Below, piece after piece: positions 34,300-46,920 of a stretch of DNA of 64,000 nt; positions within the stretch are counted from its first letter, which is position 1, and every line of letters begins with the position of its first letter. Source of the stretch: Microglena sp. YARC. Lineage: Eukaryota > Chlorophyta > Chlorophyceae > Chlamydomonadales > Chlamydomonadaceae. The notes below the pieces were generated by a model that was not told the origin of the DNA, ran no database searches, and saw only the letters and a list, made by a program, of their open reading frames with translations. The stretch covers positions 181,142,990-181,206,989 of the forward strand of contig CM039462.1 in NCBI GenBank assembly GCA_022414725.1, in the 5' to 3' direction. A program made the position numbers and the translations under genes.

Positions 34300-35790
34300 A
34301 TCGCGTCCAAAGACGAAGTCAAATTATCAAACTGTGAAAATGCCCGTGTCAGTACGGTTACATGGCACAATAAAAAAGAAGTGTGAGACCCGCACCTGTG
34401 CACTCAATGACAGAGTACCTCCACACACATAACACACATCAACAAGTAGCTGCATAGTAGGTGTGCCAGCTTGATACATAATGACACACGAAAAAGAGTG
34501 AGTCCCTCACGTGCACCAAAGACATGAGCTCTGACCTCACATATAAACATTAGACCAAAATTAATTACAACTGGAGTGTCCCATTCATTCCAATTCATTC
34601 TTCACAAGAGAGAGAAGCGATTCCCCTTGCCTTTGCCACCCAATGTACAGCTGTGCACTTCAAGATGAACAGCTGTGCACTCAATGACAGCTGTGCACCC
34701 AAATGCATCTGGCACAAGAGAGAAACGAATTCCCCTTGCCTTTGCACCCAATGACAGCTGTGCACTCAATGACAGCTGTGCACCCAAATTCATCTGGCAC
34801 AGGAGAGAGAAGCATCCCTTGCTTTGCACCCTCGAAAAGCTTTGTCCTTCAGTTGCCATAGTACGCATTAACATGCAGACACACCTCCCCCCTACCCCAT
34901 GTTTGCTTGGTCCAGCACACTAGGAGGAAGTATAGCTATAACTTGGGTACACTGGCTTGTGCATTGTGCAAGTGTTAGAACAGGAGGTCTGTCTCCGCTG
35001 TCTAAGCTCCTCTGTCCCTTGGAAACCTGTTCCTGGTATCCTCAGGAGACTGGTGGCCCCGCTGGGTCCAGCTGAGTGCGGCGCGAGGTGCAGCCTGTGG
35101 GGTCACACCTCCCCCCTACCCCAGTGCTTGCGTTGGCTCACAGACCCAAGATCCACCTTGTTGTTATTCCATGTACAGTGGTACAGTACTACTATGCCGC
35201 AGTACTACTGTACTTGCCTGCGGAACAGTTCTGCTTACTGTTGAATGCTATTGCAACATTCTACTTGAACTGAACTGAACTTGTTACAAGCTTCAGCCAG
35301 CAATTTGGTGCTCCGCCGTCTTCGGCAGTAAAAAAAGTGTCTACTGTACTGCCACTACTGTGCTACATTAGTGGATTGATTATTATTATGCAATACAACA
35401 ATGCTTTGCCTAGTCGTGCAGGTTAGCAGAATTCCACGCACCTCCCCCCCAACCACCTCCACCCACCCTATCTCCCACCCTCTCCCCACCGCCAGCCACC
35501 ACACCACAGTCACTTTCCACATACTGGATATTATTCCTCCTACTAGACTTCGGTGCTAATGATACAACTGCTAACTGTACAAGTACCACCACTGTGCACA
35601 TGGATATATTGATTGTTACATGCTATCATCCAATTCTGTTGTCTGCTCACCGTTCTCCAAATCCAAGTCCCCCCGTGCCCGTACCCACCGAAACCAAGGG
35701 ATAACCCAACTAAGTGGCATTAGACAGTTTAAAGACTTGTTCCAGGTCAGTATGGCAGTAGATAAGATAGGTATTGCTAGTTGCAATTAG
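34300..35790. other. Repeats and possible exon fragments, unassigned
   Basis: 34610-34830 has two to three units of CAATGACAGCTGTGCACCCA and GAGAAGCGAATTCCCCTTGC. CACCTCCCCCCTACCCCA recurs at 34880 and 35105, the second followed by GCTCACAG|ACCCAAG, which could be an acceptor. 35265-35335 is a dispersed repeat (GTTACAAGCTTCAGCCAGCA). No gene can be supported. Confidence 0.45.
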
Positions 35791-35794
35791 TTGG

Positions 35795-36375
35795 TAGGTT
35801 AATAATAGATAGATAGAAGATTTGAGGATGGATGGATGATGCGAATAATAGATAGATAGAATACTGGATGGATGGATGGATAGATAGATAGATAGGATGG
35901 ATAGATAGACAGATAGATAGATAGATTAGATAGATAGATAGATGGATAGATGGATTAATAGAGTAGATAGATAGATTAGTAAGATAGGATTAGGATAAGG
36001 GAATTTAGAATTGGTATAGATTAGAATGGATTAGAATAGATTGATAGATAGATAGAAAATTAAGAGTGGATTTGGATGGATATTAGAAGTAGGGATGGGA
36101 ACTTGGGGAAAAATGGTTGATGGGATGGATGGATGGATAGTTAGAGAAGATAGAGAGGAATGAATAGATAGATAGATTTGGATGATGGATGGAATGGATA
36201 GAATAGATGGTGGATGGGATGGAATTGGATGGAAATTAGATTAGATTGGATGGATGGTCTGGAATGATAGAGTTAGATAGGATAGATGGATGGATGGATG
36301 GATTAAATAGAAATAGATGGATAGATAGAATAGATAGATAGACGTAGATGATAGATAGATAGATAGATAGTTGTG
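35795..36375. repeat. GATA/GGAT microsatellite block
   Basis: About 580 bases of GATAGATAGATGGATGG with interruptions. Confidence 0.95.
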
Positions 36376-37808
36376 GCCGTAGGTTTTGGTAAGTAGGTGA
36401 GTAAATCGGTATGGTGATAAGGTAGAAGTGGATAGTGATTAATGTTGTCAGCAATAAATGTTCTAGCTCTTGGCCACCATTTCGATTGTACGAATTTTGA
36501 TGTGGGGTGTTTTGGGATAAGGTCTTTTATATGAATAGCGAATTCAGACAGGGGCATTCGTTCGGCATAACCCATATGTGTTGTTGTAAATCTTGTGTGA
36601 TTCGCGATAATTCAATAATAATCGATATAAATATGAACCGCCTTATTTAAGAGGGTGATGCCGGTTGGCAGCATGTTTGCAATGGGGCAACTACCTCGCA
36701 ATCATATAGTACTTGTCTGGTTTAACAGAGGCAACCTAATATGTAACGAGAACGATGCGTAACGGTATTTAATTGGTTGAGTACTCAGAATATAAGCCAA
36801 ATGCGCAGACGATAGTAATGTTTCACATCCTCAAACATACTGAGACGCGAAGGACGCAATTATTTAGTTTTAGGCCCCATCTTAACAATACTGCTGGTTT
36901 AACGTGGCGTTGTGTGCTGTGCTTGACGTTAGGTTACGTGGTTACTGTTCATCTGCCTTCGTCTCGATGAATATCAAATTTAACAACTTATTATAAATAT
37001 GTTGAAATAGAAAAAACAGGGCAAGTCTACACTATCATTAAGTGCGCTATGCTGCTTGTGTCATTGTGACAACTTCAAGAATTGGTTGCCTGTTTCGTGT
37101 ATGTTAACGGTCGTAGATTGCGTTGGTACTGAGCAAAACGATTGTTTTGGTTGGTTTTTTAGCTCATCAAGTAGCTGTTTGTTTTGAGAGCCACCTCATG
37201 GCACGTTGAGCATGGCACCTTTAGCCTATTTGGCTAAGCCTGGACTGGTTAAAACGTACTATACAGTGAAGGGGGCAGATCTCGCAGAAAGGCGGTTTTT
37301 GGGTTTTTCCCAGGAACTGGTTTACTTTCGATGGCGTTGTTTCCAGCCTCATATTACTACTTCAGTTGCGGCTTGGATGCCTGAAGGCGAGGTTGAGCAG
37401 GCTTTTTTTAGTGCTACTTGTAGGTAGTGCTACTTACATACTAGTTTTTAGAGTGGTAGTTGAGAGTGCTTTGGCCTCTGGGGAGTAAAAGCTGCTAGTT
37501 GCGTTACGTAGGCTATTAGGAGCAGGTTCCTTTTCTTTATTCAATAACCTGAGTATGATTGGTTGTAATTAAGTAATCTCCATTGGCTGATTATTCGTTT
37601 AGTTAAGACACCAGATTAATGGGCATTGGATTCTGACACATCTGAATCCAGCAGGATTTGGCTGTACGTATGTACTCCACCATAATTCGGCCGACTTAGA
37701 TACGGGTTAGTTTCAGAAAAAACCAGAATCAGGCCAATTTTAGAGCAGGTTAACCTAAACGAGAAAAAGTGCTGATTATGATAATTTAATTAATCAATAA
37801 CCAAGACT
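36376..37808. other. AT-richer intergenic sequence
   Basis: No gene seen. 37206-37255 holds a partial dispersed element (TTAGCCTATTTGGCTAAGCC). 37700-37808 appears to be the left part of the dispersed element into which the next retrotransposon inserted. Confidence 0.5.
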
Positions 37809-37813
37809 TAGGT

Positions 37814-40800
37814 TGTTAGTTTGTAAGATGTTACAACGGCATAGGCTCGATAGAGGAGAAGATTGCTATTAAGCGAAAGGCGAATCATAAGAAAGATGTT
37901 ACTGTAGGGTACTGCAGTCAGTGCAGGCCACAGTAGCTTGGTGGCGGCAGCAGCCGTACAGGAGGAAAGGTCGGTGTGCCATTATGCGCTCCAGAGCTGA
38001 TTATAATAAATCAGTCAATAATCCCATTCAAGTGATTCTTGAGCTAAGAATCCTGGATTAACTGAGGGGCATAGGGAAAATAAAATATATAAAGCTAGGG
38101 AGACTTTGGGATTTTTAGTAGTATTAGGCGACGACACTACACTCTAGACGACGGCGTCTTCAAATATATTGTGGTCTTAGCTGGGGTGCTGGTAGTAAGG
38201 ACTGCAGGTAGGGCTAGGCTAAGTAGCAGAAGGCTGCTGGAGGTGCAAGGAAACTTGCAGGTAGGATGCAGGCTAGGTAGAGAGAGGGCTGCTGAGAAGT
38301 GTAAGGAAACTGAGGAGGCTGCAGGCTAGAAGAGATTGGGCTGCTTATGGGGCGTGGGAATCTAGAGGTACTGCAGGAGGGCTGCAGAATAGGTCGCAGG
38401 GAGACTTGCTGGGAAGCTTGGGAAGGAAGTCCAGGCTTGGTTAAGGCTTGTAAGATTTCCTTGGCTACAGAAGTTTGCATGAATTCGTGATAAGGGATTT
38501 GTCTTAGACAGATGTCTGGCTAAGTCCCATAATTTAAGTAGCTAGCATTAGGGTTGATGCCTAATTAAAGCATGAGACATTCATGAAGAGACTAGAATAA
38601 TCTTTAGATTATGTGAAGGGTGGTGGTGGTGCTATGTGAAGTTAATGGGGCAGTAAGTAGGCGGTAATTAAAATTCCTAAGAGAGTGTTTCAAGTCTATT
38701 CAACGATGAACGAGCAATGTTTGTAATGATTGAGTGCTGGTTCTGGAAGCTAAGGTCAAGTTTGCTGGAATCTGGGCAAGAGGACTGGTAAATGATTGGG
38801 AGGTAGGACTGGGGGGGTAGGTGTGGATAAAGGTAAGTCCTGGGGGCTCAGTTTATTGCTGAGGTGGGTGAACATAGCATTTGCTCAGGGTGGGGCTCTG
38901 GGGGTCATGACATCTTTGGTCTGAATGAGAGTGGGTGGCATGTGCATTTGACAGGAACTTGAAGCATGGCACTGAATAGTGGGTCTTGGCTGTGGTAAAA
39001 AGTGGGGTAGGCTTGCCTCCATTATGCTGGAGATTGCTATTGTGGCTTGATGATAGGGGCTGTAGCATGCAGATGGGTCTTGTGCTATGACTGTGGGGGA
39101 ATGTTCTTTAGAAGTGTCAGGGTGGGACTGCTGGTGAGAGGTATGGTATGAAGTTTTCGGGTAGTGGGGCTTTTGGCTTGATGTTGAATAGCTGTGAAGC
39201 AGGCCTGCTGTGTCAGGTGGTGTATAGGTGATACAAATGTGTGAGGCTAAGCCTGGAGTTTGTTGGAGAAGTGGATGTGGTGACATTCTGATTAACTCTC
39301 CAGTGGTAGTCTCGCTTTGTCTGTGACTGCTGAACCAGTAATTCCATTGGTCCAGGTAGTTGCTGTGTCAAAGAACAATTGGTTTGAGTGGTGTCCCATC
39401 CTATGGGCCAATATTCTCATAGTTGGTTGATCTGGTCAATGGAGGAGTCCATTCTGCTCTGGCTTGTTGTAGTTCATGGTTGGTCAGCTGTTGTTGGGAG
39501 GAGATTGGATGTGTGTCTGGAGGGTTCACTAACTCTAGTCCAGGGTCATCCTGCTGTTTGTGTACCTCTGTATGGATTTGAGCTCTGTATGTCATCACTG
39601 TCAGTATCGTCAGCGCAGCGTTTCTTCAAGATTGGCTGCAGTGCGAAGTGGGATGTACTTGGCTAGATAGGAGGGGGGATGGTCTGGGAGGTCTGGTCTG
39701 TCCTCCAATGAGTGGGGGGGGTACTTGCCTGTTCAAAATCATGTGGTGCAGATGTGTTGCAGAGGTTAGGGGGAGTCTGAAGGTTTGGTCTGCCTCGGTC
39801 CACATGATGGGGGGGTAACTGCCTATTCAGTAGAGTGTGGGGTGTAGGTGAGCAGAATAGAGGGGGGAATCCTGGCAGTCTTGATCACATCTACTGGGGA
39901 AGGTCTCATGAGTGGTGGGTACTGCCTGTTCAAAGAGCAGTTTGAGTTGAATGGTTAAATGCTCAATTAGTGGGTTGACGGGTGATGGCATGTTATTGTA
40001 AAGTGACAGATAGGGCACTCAGCAAAGGTCAGGATTTCGAGGGACGCGACGGTATAGCTAGAGATGAGCAGGGGGTCCATTAACTGAAGAATTGGTTCGC
40101 AAGTGTTTGTCGACGTGACGCAGTGTAGGCATTTAGGGGTTGCGGAGAGGAGAGTTTGGTACGAGATGGTCTTGGATGGGAGAGTATGGATGGGTCTGGA
40201 CAGGTGAACTGGACGGTCTGGGCACAGTGGTGCTGCATGGTGCTAATGATGGTTGGGCATGTTGCAGTAACAAGAAGTATGTTCTGGATGATAAGTCTGC
40301 CATGGCCTTGATTCTTTGGCTTCCTATCTGCTTGCAAGATGATAGGGTGGAGAGTCTTGTTGGATATGGTGTTGCTCTAGTGCGAGCTGGTAGATGTTTG
40401 TGTGTTGGCTGTGGGAGGTCTGATGTATGCAGATGGGTTAGATGGTTACGGTTTGTGGAGTTGTTGCTGCAGTATATGATATTCTGTTTGCAGTGCTCTG
40501 GAAAACCTTTCCATCCCTTTCTAATAGTGCATGTCATCATCAATCATTATTGTCCAAAGAATGACTGTATTAGCCAGGGGCGAGTGGCAATTATTAGGAA
40601 ATGAAACAGACTTGCCCTCTGGTTGGTGTAGCAAATCTCATGGGCTGGAGGTTGGGTCTTCATCCAGTGCCAAGGACAGGAAGTTGTGTTCTTCACCCTC
40701 ACTGTCAGAGTTGGAGGTGGAGGTGGACTGATCACCATCAGCTAACGTGGGCATGGGGTCCCCTGCTTGGGTATCTTCTGAGACGTTGGTCTCCTGTCAC

Positions 40801-42502
40801 TGGTATTCTTGGGAGTCTTCTTGTCGTCAAGAGTCCTTGTCACTCCTGATTGGTTCTTAGAGGTGGCTTAGATCCGTGGTAGCTTCATCTGAATCAGCTG
40901 GCTTGAAAGCCAGGTCAGTGTCCTCACTGGTGCAGAGTCTCTACTGAGCTATGGCCTATTCCCCACAAGTTCCAAGCAGGTTCATGCTTCTTGTAGGAGA
41001 TAGTCCTTTCTCTGAGATGGCGAGGGTGCTTGCTCGTTGAATGGCTTCCTGGCTCTGTAAGCTGCAAGCTGCCATTTCAGCTCTTCAGGAGATGGTGCAG
41101 GGTCAAACTTGCTTCACTAAGCACCAGTTGAAGATGGCAACTTTGGAGCATAGCAAAAGTGGTGATTGCCTGTGGGGTTGAATTGATTGATTATACCCAT
41201 CATATTCAGGGCGGGAGTTCAGTCCCTTGACAATAAGGTTGAGAAAGGTGCTGGTAGAAACTGGTGTGAAGGCTTGAAATCTTGGGGATCTGGGAATACA
41301 TATCAGCTGCCCTAGAGAGGTATGTCTGCAAGGGATTCAGTGGAAGTCATACGTATTCCAAGAAGGCAGTGGCAGAGTGGTGTGCTCTAGCTAGTCTGCA
41401 CTTCCTCAGATAGAGTCAGGGCATACCAGAAACCTAAAGAAAGCTCTAGTGCCATATCTGTGTTACGATGAATGGCCCTGCTGGATCGCATCTGTAATAC
41501 ATGCATCTGATGATGATCTAGTGAAGGCCTTGTTGTTCTTACCAGGTTGAGATCTGGGTGGGACACACGAGCCGGAACAGCTGGATCAGCACCCACGCAA
41601 CAACAGGTAAGTAATGTCATCAGCAGGGTAACCATCAGGGTCGGCAGGCTCGCCAGCGACCACCGGCGTTGTTGGCAGTCGAAAGCAATGGCAATGGTGT
41701 TCCCTATATGATTTGAGGGCGCACAAGTATATGCTGCCTGGCGCAGCGCAGTTGTAGAGGTTGTTACTGGTGAATATACGGGGAGGTTGCATGGTGAGGT
41801 CTTCTGTGTAGGAGTCTTGGCGTTGTAGGTCGGAGTGTTGGGATAGGGGGAGTTACGAGGGCGGGGCAGGGAAGGGGGGATATGGAGTGTGTGTGGGAAT
41901 CGGCGATCCAAAGGGATCCAGCGGATTACCGGGGATTGAACTTTGCCAAGCGGCAATGTTCGACGACAGGAGCTTCTCTTAAGCTGGGGACAAATTGATC
42001 GTCTGAGATCAATACAGCACTGTGTGGGTCTCGGTGAGGGCGTCGTCCTATACTCACTTCATAGATTTCGGTGACTTGTGGTCGCTCTTGCTTGCTCCAG
42101 TCGTAGGACGCAGTGGCAGATCCAAGGATTCTTGGTAGGAAGCGGCAGGCGGAGCAGCGGGAAGTAGGATCCGCACAGGGAGTCCAGGTGCTCAGTTAAA
42201 ACTCGGGCCTTCGACAAGTCAGAGGGGAACTGATTCCGAACGCGGAAATCAGCGGCTGTTCTTCGTTAGCGTCTAAAGATGGCGCACATAACCTGTTAAT
42301 GTAAGATCGTTACAACGGCATAGGCTCGATAGAGGAGAAGATGCTATTAAGCGCAATCATATAGAATAGACATGTGTACTGCAGTCACGTGCAGGCCACA
42401 GCTAGCCTGTGGCCTGGCGGCAGGCAACGCGGTACCAGGAGGGAAAGGTACCGGTGTGCATTATGCCGACTCAGAGACTGATATATAAATCAGTCAATAA
42501 CA
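37814..42502 (-). mobile_element. Old Ty1/copia-type LTR retrotransposon with 5-bp target duplication
   Basis: Direct LTRs at 37814 to about 38023 and 42294-42502 run TGTTA...TAACA and share TTACAACGGCATAGGCTCGA and GTACTGCAGTCA. TAGGT flanks both sides (37809-37813 and 42503-42507). Transcription sense is minus: inside the right LTR edge the minus strand reads AGGTTATGTGCGCC, like the anticodon-stem complement of initiator tRNA-Met, used as primer site by copia elements. The internal 4.2 kb has only short broken frames. The LTRs are well diverged, so the insertion is old. Confidence 0.78.
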
Positions 42503-42507
42503 TAGGT

Positions 42508-42630
42508 CGACTCGCTCCCGAACAACAGCGATTGTTTGGGGTTCAGTTCACTAATGCCTTTTCTTTTTATGCCCTTCCTATCGCCGTTGGGCAAGTCCCT
42601 TAAGCCTATTTGGATTACCCCTGGACATAC
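42508..42630 (+). repeat. Dispersed element (GTTTGGGGTTCAGTTCA family)
   Basis: It shares GATTGTTTGGGGTTCAGTTC, CCTTTTCTTTTTATG, GTTGGGCAAGTCCCTT and GCCTATTTGGATTACCCCTG with 16178-16320 (plus), 55879-56028 and 54437-54500 (minus), and short ends near 776 and 50423. The LTR element above interrupts this copy. Confidence 0.75.
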
Positions 42631-42694
42631 ATACTTGTTGTAGGCAGGTTCATCACAAGGGGATACATGAGATGTTTGTCTAATTAAGAAAGGT

Positions 42695-42710
42695 GGTGTT
42701 GAAAAACACC
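42695..42710 (-). terminator. Histone 3' hairpin of H3 pseudogene
   Basis: The minus strand reads GGTGTTTTTCAACACC; 6-bp stem. It is intact although the coding region is dead. Confidence 0.88.
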
Positions 42711-42749
42711 GTTTTGTTTGCCGTGATTCCTGGAGTCGGGCAAGTTGAT

Positions 42750-43046
<297 letters not shown>

Positions 43047-43095
43047 TCAGGGTTAGGGTTTGAGTGTCGCAAGTTCCGACACCTGGGGAGAGGTG

Positions 43096-43572
<477 letters not shown>

Positions 43573-43616
43573 TCAAGCCCATCAACATGCAGCACTCGTC
43601 TGCACCCCCCATAATC

Positions 43617-43632
43617 GGTGTTTTTGAACACC
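43617..43632 (+). terminator. Histone 3' hairpin of H4 (pair 2)
   Basis: GGTGTTTTTGAACACC, 45 bases past the stop codon. Confidence 0.92.
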
Positions 43633-43639
43633 ACCATCA

Positions 43640-46600
43640 TTTACATGAAAGTACCGCTACTTGGTGCCAACGTGGCCAGCTTGCTGTATCTGTTCAGAAG
43701 TTCAGGGCCCCTCATTCCGGTGTGGACATTTACCACTTCAGATTTCGGACCTGCACCTGCAGTGGTGGATTCAGAACACAACATTTACATCCTAACAAAC
43801 TGAAGGGAATAAACACCCCGAGAGTATTCCCCCCTACTCAGCCCGTGACTGCTGAAGCGTTTCCGTGTAGCTTTGACACGCGCTTACGACGTGTCGTTGT
43901 TAATTGTACCCAATGTAACAACTGAGTTTATCACTTTATTTCCCTGATCTTTCAGAGCCTGTGATAGGGTCTTATATTGATTTTCCTTTTCCGCATATTT
44001 AACCGATTGGTTGGTGTCAGAGCAGTAGCCGACTCCAACTATGTGGATGGTGGGACATGAGGTGGGATTGGAGCATGTTTGTTGATCCGGGGTCAAAAGG
44101 AGGTCTGGTCTGAGTTTCCCAGGTGGTCTGGGCCATGTTAGGGGGGTTCAGCCACGAGGGCAGCCTGTTCCCCGGTACCTCACTTGGGATATCCACCAGT
44201 TTGCCAGCGTCCATATACATAAGTTCCCCCCCTGTCCCCCTTTGGACACAGCTTTTTGTATTACTTTTGCTGCAAGGTTACGCCGATTAATATACATCCC
44301 AGTAAAGGTTGGGTGCTTGCGGCCCGCCAGGATGTGACTAGCCCCATCTTGGCATGTGTGACAAATGGGACAGGTGTCTGATGAAGGTGTGGGGGGGTTG
44401 CTACCTTATGGCATTTCCCGTTATATCTACGCTCCTGCTCCCTAGGGCTCATTCCTGATAGCGATGTACTGCCCTAGTACCTTCCTCGAGGGCCCTGCCC
44501 GCTTGCTTACCTATACTCTACAGGGCGCCCAGGGAAAGCCTATCCATTTCCTAGCACATCGACCCCTTTCGATCTCTTCCCTACCCCTTCCATCTTGCAC
44601 ATCAAACTACCTCTTCTGGTCGCGCATTATTCTCTGCTCCTTTCCACACCCGCCCCCCACCTGCTGTACCTCCCAGTTCCTTTCCTTAGAATTATTGCGT
44701 TACGCTCATGGATGTCCAGACATTCCGTCGCTGCGACTTCCGTCACTGTGACTTCCGGTAAACCACCTGGAGCCGAGCCGATTACCCTGCTGACATGTTC
44801 TAAAGCCATACTTCGCATTACCTTAGCTTTTGCGAGGAGGGAAATCTGGGACCAACAACCTGCCCTTGAGATTTCTCGTGGGTTACTGATAGGACATGTG
44901 GGGAATGGTCCATGAATGACTTGCATGAATGTATGCATTGCCCCATGTACCCACTCATGCATGATGTCAAGATCAACATATGCACAAAGGTGCAGATCTG
45001 TGTGTTCATTACTCATGGGGACTGATCAAACATGGGGGGAAAGGTCCCTGAGTAACTTGCATGAATGTATGTACTGCCCCATTTACCCACTCATGCATGA
45101 TGTCAAGATCATATAACCTGATCTGATGAGCAGATTATGACGTGCATGATTGATGCACTGATCTGCATGATGTACATATTTGCTGATCTGTATGTACATT
45201 TGACATGCATTGATCAATCACAATGAATGTACATGCTGTGCAGAAAATGAGCAGATCTTTATGAATCACATGCACTACACTTCATCACTACACTTTCAGC
45301 GTCATTCTCAATGTCATGCATAAATTGACTGTAAGGACAGAATGGGAGAATACGTACTGATCTGCATCAGGATCTGTATGACTTGTAGTACCACTGATTG
45401 TATGTGCACTTGACATGCTCTGATTAAATTGTATGAGCACTAATGTACTTACACATGTACAGCTGTCCGTGCACCACGATCTGTATGATGCTACCTTTTC
45501 TCTGCGTATAGTGTACATGCATTGATGTTGTTGTATATGCACTGATGTACAGGTGTACTGATGTACCTCTGTACATGCACTGATGCCCATACACTGCTTA
45601 TGTGCACAGATGTACTTGCACTATCGTACATACACTGTAATTGTCTAGTCCCTACCGCCTTCCAATCATAGTCCCAGCATTTGTGACGAGTTAGCATTGG
45701 ACACTCTAGGATTTAATTCATGTTCTGCCCCATGTACTGCCACATGTACTGACCCACGTGCAGTTCAAGTTTCTACCCGTTAGATGTCTCCATGCTGACA
45801 ATAAGATGCCTGCCTGATTCTAATTTAGTTTTTCAGTACTGAGCCTTCACTCCCAAATGATAGGGGGACTAGCACAGACATCTTGTCTACTGAGCCTCCT
45901 TACGAATAAATCCTGTACTGCTCCATGTACAGCCTCCAAGATTACCATTCTCTGCCCTCGTGAACATTGGTACCTCTTGCTCTCTCTTTTCTGCTGACCA
46001 TGATTGATTATAGCCCCTAGAGTACTAGGGATGGGGTAAATAGTTATGCCAACCGCATGCATCATCCGTCCCTCGCTGTGCGATACCCACAGGAGCATAC
46101 TTCATGGTTCGCTTTTGACCTGTGCTTTTGATATGCGCCTAGTTATGCGCACACCTTAGTACTTGACGTGATATGATTTGCATGTATATGCATATACCAT
46201 GCATTACTTGCTCTCATGTGACTCAGCACCAGGGTTATTAGTCTGGTTTGATACCATTTAGAATTTAAAATTCAGAAATGTTCCAATGTCCACAATTTTT
46301 TGTGGAATTGCGACAGGTGCCACTCCCTCCAATTGTATAATTTAAGATAAGACATGAGTGACTCTGTCCAGCCGAGCCTACATGAGGAGCTGATGACAAC
46401 ATGGAGCTGCCTTTCCTTAAGTTTGTAACATAACAAATTAGATTTGAGTAGGGTTCCTTATTCCTTTGCTTTCCTTAGGAACCCTACCTTGCCCAAACAC
46501 ATTTGTTTGGGCGAGGCTTTGTGTTACATATACAGACCAATCTAATGATTGCCTGTATCCTGAAGGTTTTTTGAAATTTTCCTCTTCAGGTAGTACCCTT

Positions 46601-46708
46601 GTGGCTTATATTAAATTTATTTCTTTTGTCCTAGATTGGATTTCTATAGACTCCCCCTGCCTTGTTTTAAATCCTGGGAATTTTTGGTTTTAATCCCAGA
46701 ATACCCAG
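43640..46708. other. Intergenic / retroelement debris
   Basis: 44895-45115 has two ~140-bp copies of GACTTGCATGAATGTATGCATTGCCCCATGTACCCACTCATGCATGATG in variant form. 45120-45760 is enriched in TGATCTGCATGATGTAC-like words. The 3' part may be the degraded interior of the element whose 3' LTR follows. No gene is supported. Confidence 0.4.
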
Positions 46709-46920
46709 GATTGGGGGGAATGTTATGATATGATATATAGGTGTATCATACCAACTGCCTGGACCGTCCAACCGGCCAGGACGGCTTCCTGCCAGGTCCA
46801 GGAGCTGGGTTGCTGCCAGGCAGTGCCGGGGCGTAGAACCTAACCTACGCCCTTCTATACACGCAGATGACTGCAAGGGTAATCGTCCCAACATGTAAGC
46901 TATTATAATACCCAATAACA
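46709..46920 (+). mobile_element. Copia-type polypurine tract and 3' LTR
   Basis: GGATTGGGGGGAA (46708-46720) precedes a 200-bp TGTTATGATATG...CCAATAACA unit (46721-46920), with the same TGTTA/TAACA ends as the other LTR family here. Upstream ATCCTGGG...CCCAGAATACCCAGG can form a stem, as in the 60800 copy. No matching 5' LTR was found in the window. Confidence 0.6.

Noticed and set aside
38010..42290. Protein-coding genes inside the old LTR element (for example the 189-codon minus frame at 41387 and the 154-codon plus frame at 40140)
   Set aside because: No gag, protease, integrase, RT or RNase H motif could be recognised; probably decayed retroelement sequence.
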